Shown here one piece after another: positions 1-5,355 of a stretch of DNA of 8,603 nucleotides. Position numbers and translations under genes: made by a program. Numbering within the stretch: the stretch's first letter is position 1; the number at the start of each line of letters is the position of its first letter. A model generated the notes under the pieces. It was given only the letters and a program-made list of their open reading frames with translations. It was not told the origin of the DNA and did not search any database. Origin of the DNA: Candidatus Uhrbacteria bacterium RIFOXYB12_FULL_58_10 (GTDB lineage Bacteria; Patescibacteriota; Patescibacteriia; UBA9934; GWF2-40-263); contig CALQZE010000008.1 in NCBI GenBank assembly GCA_943348955.1, forward strand, positions 1 to 8,603, in the 5' to 3' direction.

Positions 1-1
1 A

Positions 2-370
2 CAAATCCGTGGTGAACCCGCAACACATCAATCGGATCTGTATGCACTCGGAGTTATTCTGTTTGAAATGATTGCACAAGAACCTGTTTTTGTGGGGAAA
101 AATTATGTAGATATTGCTGTTAAGCACTTAGATGCGATTCCACCATCTTTTGAAAGTATCGGAATAGAGAATGTACCACCATGGCTTGAAAAAATCGTCA
201 TGAAATTACTTGAAAAGAAACCGGAAAACCGTTTTGCTTCCGCAAAAGAAGTGTTCGTCGCTTTAAAAGAAGGTGCTAAAAAAGATTATCCAAAACTTTT
301 GAATGAGGAACCATTCATGTGGAAAGTCGGTTCTGATATCGATGAATCTCGATTTGCTATAGCTGCTTAG
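2..370 (+). CDS. Ser/Thr protein kinase, C-terminal end (partial)
   Basis: This is the last 122 residues of a Hanks-type (Pkn-like) serine/threonine kinase; the start lies left of the window. The frame stays open to base 2 and covers the end of the activation segment and the C-lobe. The residues SDLYALGVILFEM match kinase subdomain IX, with its invariant Asp and Gly. KKPENRFASAKEV near residue 79 matches subdomain XI, with its invariant Arg. After the kinase fold only about 30 residues remain, with no membrane segment and no PASTA or other sensor domain, so any sensor would have to be N-terminal. The catalytic loop (HRD, DFG) is outside the window, so activity cannot be judged. The gene ends at TAG and is followed at once by a hairpin terminator. 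It converges on the tRNA-Glu gene. The family call is firm; the substrate is unknown. Confidence 0.88.
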   Translation, partial: QIRGEPATHQSDLYALGVILFEMIAQEPVFVGKNYVDIAVKHLDAIPPSFESIGIENVPPWLEKIVMKLLEKKPENRFASAKEVFVALKEGAKKDYPKLLNEEPFMWKVGSDIDESRFAIAA

Positions 371-371
371 T

Positions 372-434
372 CAAACAAAAAACACATCCTTGAGTGACCG
401 GTAGCGAAAAGTCACAGATGTGTTTTTTGTTTTG
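372..434. terminator. Hairpin terminator between kinase gene and tRNA-Glu, probably bidirectional
   Basis: The arms at 373-388 and 417-432 are complementary over 16 bases, and an inner stem pairs GTGAC (394-398) with GTCAC (411-415). The outer arms carry an A-tract on the left and a T-tract on the right, so a transcript from either side ends in a U-rich arm. It starts two bases after the kinase stop codon. It would end the kinase transcript and also stop leftward transcription coming through tRNA-Glu. Confidence 0.75.
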
Positions 435-443
435 ATTGTTTTG

Positions 444-567
444 ATAAAACCTTCAAATTTCATGTCTCACGCCGTGCTGGAGGAAAAAATGTTTGAGTCG
501 TAGACACCCTACGGCGAAAACACTTTTTTCCGAAGCATAAGTGAGTCATGAAATTTGGAGGTTTTAT
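444..567. repeat. 124-base near-continuous hairpin abutting tRNA-Glu
   Basis: The outer arms 444-470 and 541-567 pair over 27 positions with one G-U wobble (453/558) and one mismatch (465/546). Pairing continues inward: GTGCT 474-478 with 534-538, GGAAAAAA 482-489 with 524-531, TGTTT 490-494 with 518-522, and GTCGTAG 497-503 with CTACGGC 509-515, closing on a 5-base loop. Base 567 is also the complement of the terminal A of the tRNA CCA. In the leftward transcript the hairpin therefore starts right behind the tRNA and forms its 3' trailer. No protein-coding signal was seen in it. It could be a MITE-like or REP-like repeat, a structured trailer or non-coding RNA, or an elaborate transcription stop. 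One copy in this window cannot separate these options. Confidence 0.7.
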
Positions 568-641
568 GGTGACCCCAAGGGGAATTGAACCCCTGTTACC
601 AGGATGAAAACCTGATGTCCTAACCATTAGACGATGGGGCC
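567..641 (-). tRNA. tRNA-Glu (anticodon UUC), CCA encoded
   Basis: The reverse strand folds as a complete 75-base tRNA. The acceptor stem GGCCCCA pairs with TGGGGTC, with one G-U at 2/71. The D stem is GTCT/GGAC, the anticodon stem TCAGG/CCTGG has loop TTTTCAT (anticodon TTC), and the T stem AGGGG/CCCCT has loop TTCAATT. The discriminator is A, and CCA is encoded (567-569 on the + strand). A strong promoter lies about 25 bases upstream. Downstream, the first base past CCA is inside the 124-base hairpin. Glu-tRNA decodes GAA and GAG, and in many bacteria it also feeds tetrapyrrole synthesis; nothing here tests that second role. Confidence 0.96.
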
Positions 642-665
642 GTATGCAATATCGAATGCGGCACT

Positions 666-694
666 ATCATATGTGACAGATGACGTTTCGTCAA
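666..694 (-). promoter_or_regulatory. Sigma70-type promoter of tRNA-Glu
   Basis: Read leftward, TTGACG (694-689) and TATGAT (671-666) are separated by exactly 17 bases, close to the consensus for a housekeeping sigma factor. Transcription should start near 659, giving a 5' leader of roughly 18 bases before the mature tRNA. The -35 box sits in nested palindromes: TGACG-TTT-CGTCA at 681-693, and an outer TGACA (674-678) / TGTCA (701-705) pair. The region is shared with the start of the rightward gpsA gene. Confidence 0.75.
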
Positions 695-708
695 GAGACG
701 TGTCATGT

Positions 709-714
709 TACAAT
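709..714 (+). promoter_or_regulatory. Possible -10 box for leaderless gpsA transcript
   Basis: TACAAT matches the -10 consensus at five of six bases. Its right end is 8 bases before the ATG at 723, so transcription could begin at or next to that start codon and give a leaderless mRNA. The -35 position (686-691, TTTCGT, 17-base spacer) is a poor match. No Shine-Dalgarno sequence precedes either candidate gpsA start, which fits leaderless initiation. This call is tentative. Confidence 0.35.
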
Positions 715-722
715 TGTGCCGT

Positions 723-1625
723 ATGAAACATCAAATTCACGCTTCGTTCATTGGTGCAGGAGAGATTGGATCTGCTCTTGCTGCGCTTGTCTCCCATTCC
801 GGAGCCCACGTTGAACAGTGGGATGCAGACACTTCAAAAGTTCCAAATCAAAAATCGCTCGCGGAAGTCGTGACTTCCGCAGATGTCTTATTTTTCTGTG
901 TTCCTTCATGGATTTTACGAAAAGCCATGGAGCCGATCAAATTGCTTCTGAATAAAAAAACAATTTGCGTATTTGTTTCAAAAGGAATTGAAGAAAAAAC
1001 GAATTTATTCATTCATGATCTTGCAAAAGATATTTTACCAAGGGGACAGTCGGTCGTTTTGCTTTCCGGTCCCATGCTTGCGGAAGAACTTGTGGATGGT
1101 CATGGAGGTGCGGCTTGTGTTGGAACCAAATCACTTTCAGATTTGAAGATGATTGAACATCTATTTTCCTGTGATGATTTGCATCTTACACACGCTCCAG
1201 ATGTAAAAAGCGTTGCAGTTGCAGCTGTTCTCAAAAATGTTTACGCCATCACACTCGGAATTGCTGCGGGATTAAACTGGGGTGATAATCGAAAAGGGTG
1301 GCTTTGTTCGGAGGCAATTCAGGAAATGATTATGATTATGAACGCCTTGAAGGCAGATCCATCGTATGTATTAAGCCAAGCGGGAATTGGAGATTTTATT
1401 GCGACAGGGATGAGTCAATATTCTTCGAACCAAACACTTGGTCGTGAACTTGTTGAGAAATCACATTGTGAACGTAAGAGTGAGGGGTGCCAAGCACTTC
1501 CATCTCTCGTCAAAAAGCTCGGTGTAAAAAATATGAAGTCTCTTCCGATTTTGTCTGCACTTCACAGAATCATTGAGAAAGGAACAAATGCAAAATCAGA
1601 GTTTGAAACACTCTTTTGTGGTTAA
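723..1625 (+). CDS. gpsA: NAD(P)-dependent glycerol-3-phosphate dehydrogenase family protein
   Basis: Family members interconvert dihydroxyacetone phosphate and sn-glycerol-3-phosphate in the cytoplasm. In the 300-residue form, the Rossmann fold begins with GAGEIG (11-16). SKGIE (86-90) carries the active-site Lys87. SGP (115-117) and KNVYAI (171-176), with catalytic Lys171, follow. GDN (187-189) and AGIGD (220-224), with the substrate-contact Asp224, lie in the helical C-domain. Thr228 is also kept. The family usually has an Arg-Asn pair that grips the substrate phosphate and cofactor; here it reads Ser235-Asn236, so the Arg is missing. I chose ATG 723 because it leaves a typical short lead-in to GxGxxG and lies just after a -10 box. 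ATG 705 would add six residues. No Shine-Dalgarno site is visible for either. The 3' end overlaps glpK by 38 bases. The family is clear; the exact substrate is less so. Confidence 0.85.
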   Translation: MKHQIHASFIGAGEIGSALAALVSHSGAHVEQWDADTSKVPNQKSLAEVVTSADVLFFCVPSWILRKAMEPIKLLLNKKTICVFVSKGIEEKTNLFIHDLAKDILPRGQSVVLLSGPMLAEELVDGHGGAACVGTKSLSDLKMIEHLFSCDDLHLTHAPDVKSVAVAAVLKNVYAITLGIAAGLNWGDNRKGWLCSEAIQEMIMIMNALKADPSYVLSQAGIGDFIATGMSQYSSNQTLGRELVEKSHCERKSEGCQALPSLVKKLGVKNMKSLPILSALHRIIEKGTNAKSEFETLFCG

Positions 1626-2781
1626 GAAATATTTTCTTGTACTCGATATTGGAACCAGTGGCACAAAGGGTGTTTTATTTGATATCGATTTGAATTTAAT
1701 GGATGAGGTACGTCTTCCGTTTACCATTTCACACCCCAAAAAAGGATGGGTTGAAGAAAATCCTCGTGAGTTGTATCAAAAAAGTGTACAAGTTCTTAAA
1801 CGCGTTTTTAAAACAACAAAGATTCAACCAAATGAAGTTATTGCGTTTGGAATCACGAATCAACGAGAGACAACAATTGTTTGGGATCAAAAAACAGGGA
1901 AGCCTGTTTATCCAGCGATTGTTTGGGAAGATGTACGCACAAAATCTGTGTGCAAACAATTGCGAAAGAATGAAACCTTTATTCGTGAATCAACGGGTCT
2001 CACCATTGATTCTTATTTTTCCGCCACAAAAATTGCTTGGATTCTTACACATGTTCCTGTTGCAAAAAAGTTGCTCGGATTGAATCGTTTGCAATTTGGG
2101 ACTGTTGATTCCTGGATTCTCTGGAATCTTACAAAAGGAAACGTTCATGCAACAGATGAAACAAATGCTTCACGTACACTTTTGTTTAATGTGCATACAC
2201 GAAATTGGAGCCGACAATTATTACATGTATTCAACGTCCCGCGTTCGATTCTCCCAACGGTAAAACGATCGCAAGATGATTTCGGTGTGATCGAAAAATC
2301 AATTTTCGGCACAGAGATTCCCATTCGTGCAATCTGCGGTGATCAACAATCAAGTCTCTATGCAGCCGGATCTCGGTTGGGCACGACGAAGGTGACGTAT
2401 GGAACAGGAACATTCATCGGACAACATCTTGGATCAAATTTTGAAATACATAAATCTTTTTTTACGACATTCATGCCGAGCGGTAAAAAAGCGCAATTTG
2501 CGCTCGAAGGAAAAATTTCTCGAGGTGGAAAAGAAGTTGAGCCTTTGTTAGATTATCCAAAGCGGCTCAAAAAATTTCTCTATAAACTTGCTGTTGATGT
2601 AAACAAATTATTAAAACGCCTTCCGATAAAACCAACGAAGATTTTTATTGATGGGGGAGTGATGTGCGATGGAATTATCGGTGAATTTCAAGCGTCGATT
2701 TCACATACAAACATTGTCCCTCTTACAATTACGAATGGAACAGCTCTAGGGGTAGCAAAACTATTGAAAGAGCAAATGTAA
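1588..2781 (+). CDS. glpK: Glycerol kinase-like FGGY carbohydrate kinase, shortened
   Basis: Glycerol kinase makes sn-glycerol-3-phosphate from glycerol and ATP. The N-terminal half is very close to bacterial GlpK: DIGTSGTKG (20-28), NQRETT with the glycerol-binding Arg-Glu (93-94), DSYFSATK with Tyr143, VDSWILWNLTKG, TNASRTLLFN, and GDQQ (251-254) with the catalytic Asp252. The C-terminal half is reduced. YGTGT (271-275), ALEGKIS (305-311), DGG (355-357) and NGTALG (383-388) remain. Roughly 50 residues are missing between the last ALEG block and DGG, including the usual AFTGLGAPYW stretch and the second FGGY signature, and about 50 more are missing at the C-terminus. The protein is 397 residues against about 500. 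The frame is intact, so this looks like in-frame reduction. ATG 1588 was chosen because AAAGGA lies 4 bases before it; a TTG at 1573 is less likely. It is probably co-transcribed with gpsA. Confidence 0.83.
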   Translation: MQNQSLKHSFVVKKYFLVLDIGTSGTKGVLFDIDLNLMDEVRLPFTISHPKKGWVEENPRELYQKSVQVLKRVFKTTKIQPNEVIAFGITNQRETTIVWDQKTGKPVYPAIVWEDVRTKSVCKQLRKNETFIRESTGLTIDSYFSATKIAWILTHVPVAKKLLGLNRLQFGTVDSWILWNLTKGNVHATDETNASRTLLFNVHTRNWSRQLLHVFNVPRSILPTVKRSQDDFGVIEKSIFGTEIPIRAICGDQQSSLYAAGSRLGTTKVTYGTGTFIGQHLGSNFEIHKSFFTTFMPSGKKAQFALEGKISRGGKEVEPLLDYPKRLKKFLYKLAVDVNKLLKRLPIKPTKIFIDGGVMCDGIIGEFQASISHTNIVPLTITNGTALGVAKLLKEQM

Positions 2782-2820
2782 AAACATCTCGATTGCGTTT
2801 ATTTCTTCTTATTGGTGAAG

Positions 2821-2850
2821 ACACTCATGTTTGACAATGTGAGTGTTTTT
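2821..2850 (+). terminator. Intrinsic terminator after glpK
   Basis: ACACTCA (2821-2827) pairs with TGAGTGT (2840-2846). The stem extends inward through two G-U pairs and one A-T pair to a 6-base loop, and a T-tract follows (2846-2850). It begins 39 bases after the glpK stop and should end the gpsA-glpK transcript. Its loop reads TTGACA and appears to double as the -35 box of the next promoter. Confidence 0.72.
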
Positions 2851-2859
2851 CGATACATT
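2831..2859 (+). promoter_or_regulatory. Promoter of the nucleotidyltransferase gene, inside the terminator
   Basis: A perfect TTGACA (2831-2836) is followed after exactly 17 bases by TACATT (2854-2859), four of six matches to the -10 consensus. Transcription would begin near 2866 and leave about 63 bases of leader before the ATG at 2929. A weaker alternative is TTGACG (2879-2884) with TTTACT (2903-2908) at an 18-base spacing. The -35 box lies exactly in the loop of the upstream terminator. Confidence 0.5.
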
Positions 2860-2918
2860 TTGGGTGTTGATCGTACTTTTGACGAAAGAGGTGACCGGAC
2901 GGTTTACTGCAACGTTTT

Positions 2919-2923
2919 GGAGG
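2919..2923 (+). promoter_or_regulatory. Strong Shine-Dalgarno site deciding the start at 2929
   Basis: GGAGG lies 5 bases before ATG 2929, the best ribosome binding site in the window. The same frame stays open back to a TTG at 2812. That longer form would have to encode protein through the glpK terminator and the promoter, so 2929 is the better start. Confidence 0.8.
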
Positions 2924-2928
2924 GTGTC

Positions 2929-3825
2929 ATGGGCTTCCTTTACTCCTTCGGCCGCATTCGCGCTGGGCGAATTCCGTGTCGAGAAGATTTCGATCGCATG
3001 CGTGCGGTCGTGATGGAAGCCATGCAACAACATTCAGATGTTGTGGCAGCTTCCGTGTACGGATCCGTATTGCGAGGTGATCACTCATCGCGCTCGGATC
3101 TCGATCTCGTCGTTGTCTGTCGCAATGACAGCTTGGATCACATCCAGGCGCTCGTCGACAAGTTGTCGGATGATGCTGCAGCTCAACACATTTTTCTCAG
3201 CGTTCATCTTCATCGTGTGTCAGACGCACGTGCGGGTCGACATCCATTCGGACCATCTTGTCGCTCGACCATGTGGCAGATCGCTTATGATGGGAATGCA
3301 AAAGGGCATCCGCATCAGTGGTTTCTCACTCCGAACGTCGACATGCGTATGGAGATGGAACAAAAACTTCAGTGGAAGACTTCTCAGCTGAGACGTCAGT
3401 CGAATGCCTTTTTCTCTCGCGTGGAAATAGATATATCTTCTGAATCGGTTGAAACCTGGCTCGAAAAAAGCTTTCGACAAGGTGATCGACCGTTTCATTT
3501 CTACATGGGTTTTGCTCGCTGGATGCTGTGGTGGAAACATCGTCAGTTGAAGGATGACAGCAAGGCCGGTGTCGTTGCGAAGTTCCTCGCAGAAGCAGAA
3601 TTTTCCGAGTTTCATGAGGATTTCAAAACTCTCCTGAGGCTCGATCGGGAATACGATATTCTTCTGAATGGAGTGCTTGCACGTCGTGTTGGTGCGCGGC
3701 GATACTTCACACTTGTCGTAAAGATGGTTGCAGACGTATTCACGATTGCAAAACGTCTTTTGTCTCGTGCTCGTGTTCACATGCGCCGTTCAGCCAAAGA
3801 ACCGTCTCCTCTCCTCGTTGCTTAA
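2929..3825 (+). CDS. DNA polymerase beta-fold nucleotidyltransferase domain protein
   Basis: These enzymes transfer a nucleotide onto proteins, RNA or small molecules; the target here is unknown. Residues 41-63 carry the family signature: YGS at 44-46 and then SDLDLVVV, with metal-binding Asp57 and Asp59. The third acidic residue expected on a later strand is not obvious; the candidate strand reads FLSVHLH (89-95). Residues from about 140 to 285 look mostly helical and are rich in Trp, Arg and Lys. This could be the helical domain that often follows such folds, but I do not recognise the subfamily. Length is 298 residues. The gene is visibly more GC-rich (about 53% in a hand-counted 60-base sample) than glpK (about 33% in a like sample). 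It also has its own promoter and strong ribosome binding site, which suggests acquisition by transfer. An antibiotic adenylyltransferase cannot be excluded, but nothing specific supports it. Confidence 0.72.
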   Translation: MGFLYSFGRIRAGRIPCREDFDRMRAVVMEAMQQHSDVVAASVYGSVLRGDHSSRSDLDLVVVCRNDSLDHIQALVDKLSDDAAAQHIFLSVHLHRVSDARAGRHPFGPSCRSTMWQIAYDGNAKGHPHQWFLTPNVDMRMEMEQKLQWKTSQLRRQSNAFFSRVEIDISSESVETWLEKSFRQGDRPFHFYMGFARWMLWWKHRQLKDDSKAGVVAKFLAEAEFSEFHEDFKTLLRLDREYDILLNGVLARRVGARRYFTLVVKMVADVFTIAKRLLSRARVHMRRSAKEPSPLLVA

Positions 3826-3843
3826 TTTCTCTTCTTCCTGCTT

Positions 3844-3860
3844 GGGCTTCGGCCCTTTTT
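3844..3860 (+). terminator. Short UUCG hairpin with U-tract before tsaD
   Basis: GGGC (3844-3847), loop TTCG and GCCC (3852-3855) are followed by five T. The stem has only four pairs, but the UUCG loop is unusually stable. It may end the nucleotidyltransferase transcript, or act as a weak attenuator, since the tsaD start codon comes just 7 bases after the T-tract. No other promoter was recognised between it and tsaD. Confidence 0.45.
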
Positions 3861-3867
3861 CTTTTCT

Positions 3868-4893
3868 ATGCGTATTCTTGCAATCGAATCTAGCTGTGAT
3901 GAAACCGCTTTTGCAATCATCTGTGAACAAGATGGAAAAATTGTTGTTGAAAAAAATTTACTTGCGACGCAAATTGAAATTCATAAATTATACGGCGGGG
4001 TTGTTCCGGAAGTCGCGGCGCGCGAACATGTGAGTGCTATTTTTCCTATGTTGATGGAGTCGGGTGTTTCTCGCGATGGTCATGAAATTGATGCGATTGC
4101 CGTTACTGCTGGTCCGGGACTTGTTCCCGCTCTTCGTATTGGTGTTGAATTGGCAAAAACGCTCGCATGGATCTGGAAAAAACCTTTGATCGCAGTAAAC
4201 CATCTTGAAGGACATATTTATTCTGTGTGGCATCATGCGATCATGACTACAAAAGAACCAATGTTTCCTTCCGTGTGTCTTCTTGTCTCTGGCGGGCACA
4301 CAGAACTGTTGCTTATGCGTGATCACGGAGATTATCAAATGCTTGGGATGACACGGGATGACGCAGCTGGAGAAGCTTTTGATAAAGTTGCGAATCTTCT
4401 CGGTCTTGGATATCCGGGCGGACCAATCATTTCAAAAACAGCACTTGCGGGCGATCCAAATGCAATCACTTTTCCACGACCCATGCATGGGAGTGGAGAT
4501 TTAGATTTTAGTTTTTCTGGTTTGAAAACGGCGGTTCGTGTTCATTTAGAGGCAAATCCGATCGATCGAGTAAACACAGCAAACGTTTGTGCATCATTTC
4601 AACAAGCTGTCGTCGATTCGCTTGTCGACAAAACGCTCACAGCCGTTTTGCAACATCATCCACGGTCTGTGATCTTGTCGGGTGGAGTTTCGGCAAATCA
4701 GGCTTTGCGATCAATTCTTCATGATAAACTTGAAAAACAATTTCCTGACATCACATTTCATGCACCGGATCTTGCTTTAACAGGAGATAATGCGGTTATG
4801 ATTGCTGTTGCGGGATTGTTTCAAGCAAAAAGAAATCAGTTTGTTGATCCGCTTGCACTTGTTGCAGATCCAAATATGCGTTTAGCTTCTTAA
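3868..4893 (+). CDS. tsaD: tRNA N6-threonylcarbamoyltransferase TsaD (Kae1/Qri7 family)
   Basis: TsaD transfers the threonylcarbamoyl group from threonylcarbamoyl-AMP to A37 of ANN-decoding tRNAs. In bacteria it works with TsaB and TsaE. The protein is 341 residues, a normal length, and carries the full motif set: ESSCDETA (7-14), GGVVPEVAAREH (43-54), and NHLEGH (111-116) with metal-binding His112 and His116. SGGHTEL (141-147), DDAAGEAFDK, FSFSGLKTAV and GGVSAN follow, then TGDN with metal-binding Asp307. The start at 3868 places ESSCDE at the usual position. It has no Shine-Dalgarno site; the preceding bases are nearly all pyrimidines after a GGGC-TTCG-GCCC hairpin. The stop codon overlaps the tsaE start in TAATG, so the two are translated together. 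No tsaB or tsaC is in the window. Confidence 0.97.
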   Translation: MRILAIESSCDETAFAIICEQDGKIVVEKNLLATQIEIHKLYGGVVPEVAAREHVSAIFPMLMESGVSRDGHEIDAIAVTAGPGLVPALRIGVELAKTLAWIWKKPLIAVNHLEGHIYSVWHHAIMTTKEPMFPSVCLLVSGGHTELLLMRDHGDYQMLGMTRDDAAGEAFDKVANLLGLGYPGGPIISKTALAGDPNAITFPRPMHGSGDLDFSFSGLKTAVRVHLEANPIDRVNTANVCASFQQAVVDSLVDKTLTAVLQHHPRSVILSGGVSANQALRSILHDKLEKQFPDITFHAPDLALTGDNAVMIAVAGLFQAKRNQFVDPLALVADPNMRLAS

Positions 4894-5327
4894 TGTCTAT
4901 GTTGTACTCATCTACTTCACAACAACAAACAAAAGAAATCGCTCACACATTTGCGAAAACACTTGTTGGCGGAGATATTGTTTTTCTCGATGGTGATCTT
5001 GGTGCGGGGAAGACGACCTTTACACAAGGTGTTCTCGAATCGTTTGGTTACACAGAACCTGTTCGATCGCCGACATTTTCGATCATGAATATCTATCCGA
5101 TCAATCGGGGTCTCATCTCAAAAGTGATTCATCTTGATTTTTATCGATTCAATTCTCCAGATGAAATTCGTACTCTTGGACTTGAAGATTTCCTGGAAGA
5201 TCCAAAGATTATTTTCTTGATTGAGTGGCCGGAAAAAGGAACGGGCGATATGAGTTCATTGGTTCCGACAAAGACAATTCATTTTCGAACGATCAGTGAG
5301 AATGAACGCGAAATAAATATCAATTAA
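4893..5327 (+). CDS. tsaE: tRNA threonylcarbamoyladenosine biosynthesis ATPase TsaE
   Basis: TsaE is a small P-loop ATPase that binds the TsaB-TsaD dimer and is needed for repeated t6A synthesis. Walker A is GDLGAGKTTF (34-43), with Lys40 and Thr41. SPTFSIMNIY (59-68), HLDFYRF and FLIEWPEKG are the other hallmark motifs; the Glu-Trp motif lies near the C-terminus as expected. Length is 144 residues, ordinary for the family. The ATG at 4893 shares a base with the tsaD TAA stop and has no Shine-Dalgarno site of its own, so it likely depends on ribosomes finishing tsaD. The stop codon lies at the foot of a terminator stem. Finding tsaE beside tsaD is consistent with a two-gene operon serving one pathway. 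Confidence 0.95.
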   Translation: MSMLYSSTSQQQTKEIAHTFAKTLVGGDIVFLDGDLGAGKTTFTQGVLESFGYTEPVRSPTFSIMNIYPINRGLISKVIHLDFYRFNSPDEIRTLGLEDFLEDPKIIFLIEWPEKGTGDMSSLVPTKTIHFRTISENEREININ

Positions 5328-5355
5328 AAAATAGGACATCATGTCCTATTTTTTT
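5326..5355. terminator. Symmetric terminator between tsaE and pilB
   Basis: ATAGGACAT (5331-5339) and ATGTCCTAT (5341-5349) form a perfect stem around base 5340, flanked by an A-tract on the left and a T-tract on the right. It serves both strands: tsaE ends in its left edge and the pilB stop codon starts at 5358, reading leftward, just outside the right edge. Convergent transcripts should both end here. Confidence 0.88.

Noticed and set aside
444..567. Attachment site of an integrated element at the tRNA 3' end
   Set aside because: No integrase and no second copy of the tRNA end were seen. The structure is an inverted repeat, not a direct repeat of tRNA sequence.
2231..2413. Small reverse-strand open frame inside glpK, and similar ones inside gpsA, tsaD and pilB
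   Set aside because: They lie opposite well-conserved coding sequence, lack start signals and show no recognisable protein features.
2812..2928. Longer form of the nucleotidyltransferase gene starting at TTG 2812 (337 residues)
   Set aside because: The added stretch covers a terminator hairpin and a promoter, and GGAGG directly before ATG 2929 gives a far better start.
2929..3825. Antibiotic (aminoglycoside) nucleotidyltransferase
   Set aside because: Only the generic polymerase-beta-fold signature is shared. The helical half shows no motif specific to resistance enzymes, and there is no integron or transposon context.
2800..3840. Flanking direct repeats marking insertion of the nucleotidyltransferase gene
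   Set aside because: Both sides have similar pyrimidine-rich text with TTCTTCTT, but it is low-complexity and not an exact repeat.
5326..5355. CRISPR-like or operator palindrome between tsaE and pilB
   Set aside because: A single perfect stem with A- and T-tracts between two convergent stop codons is fully explained as a two-way terminator.
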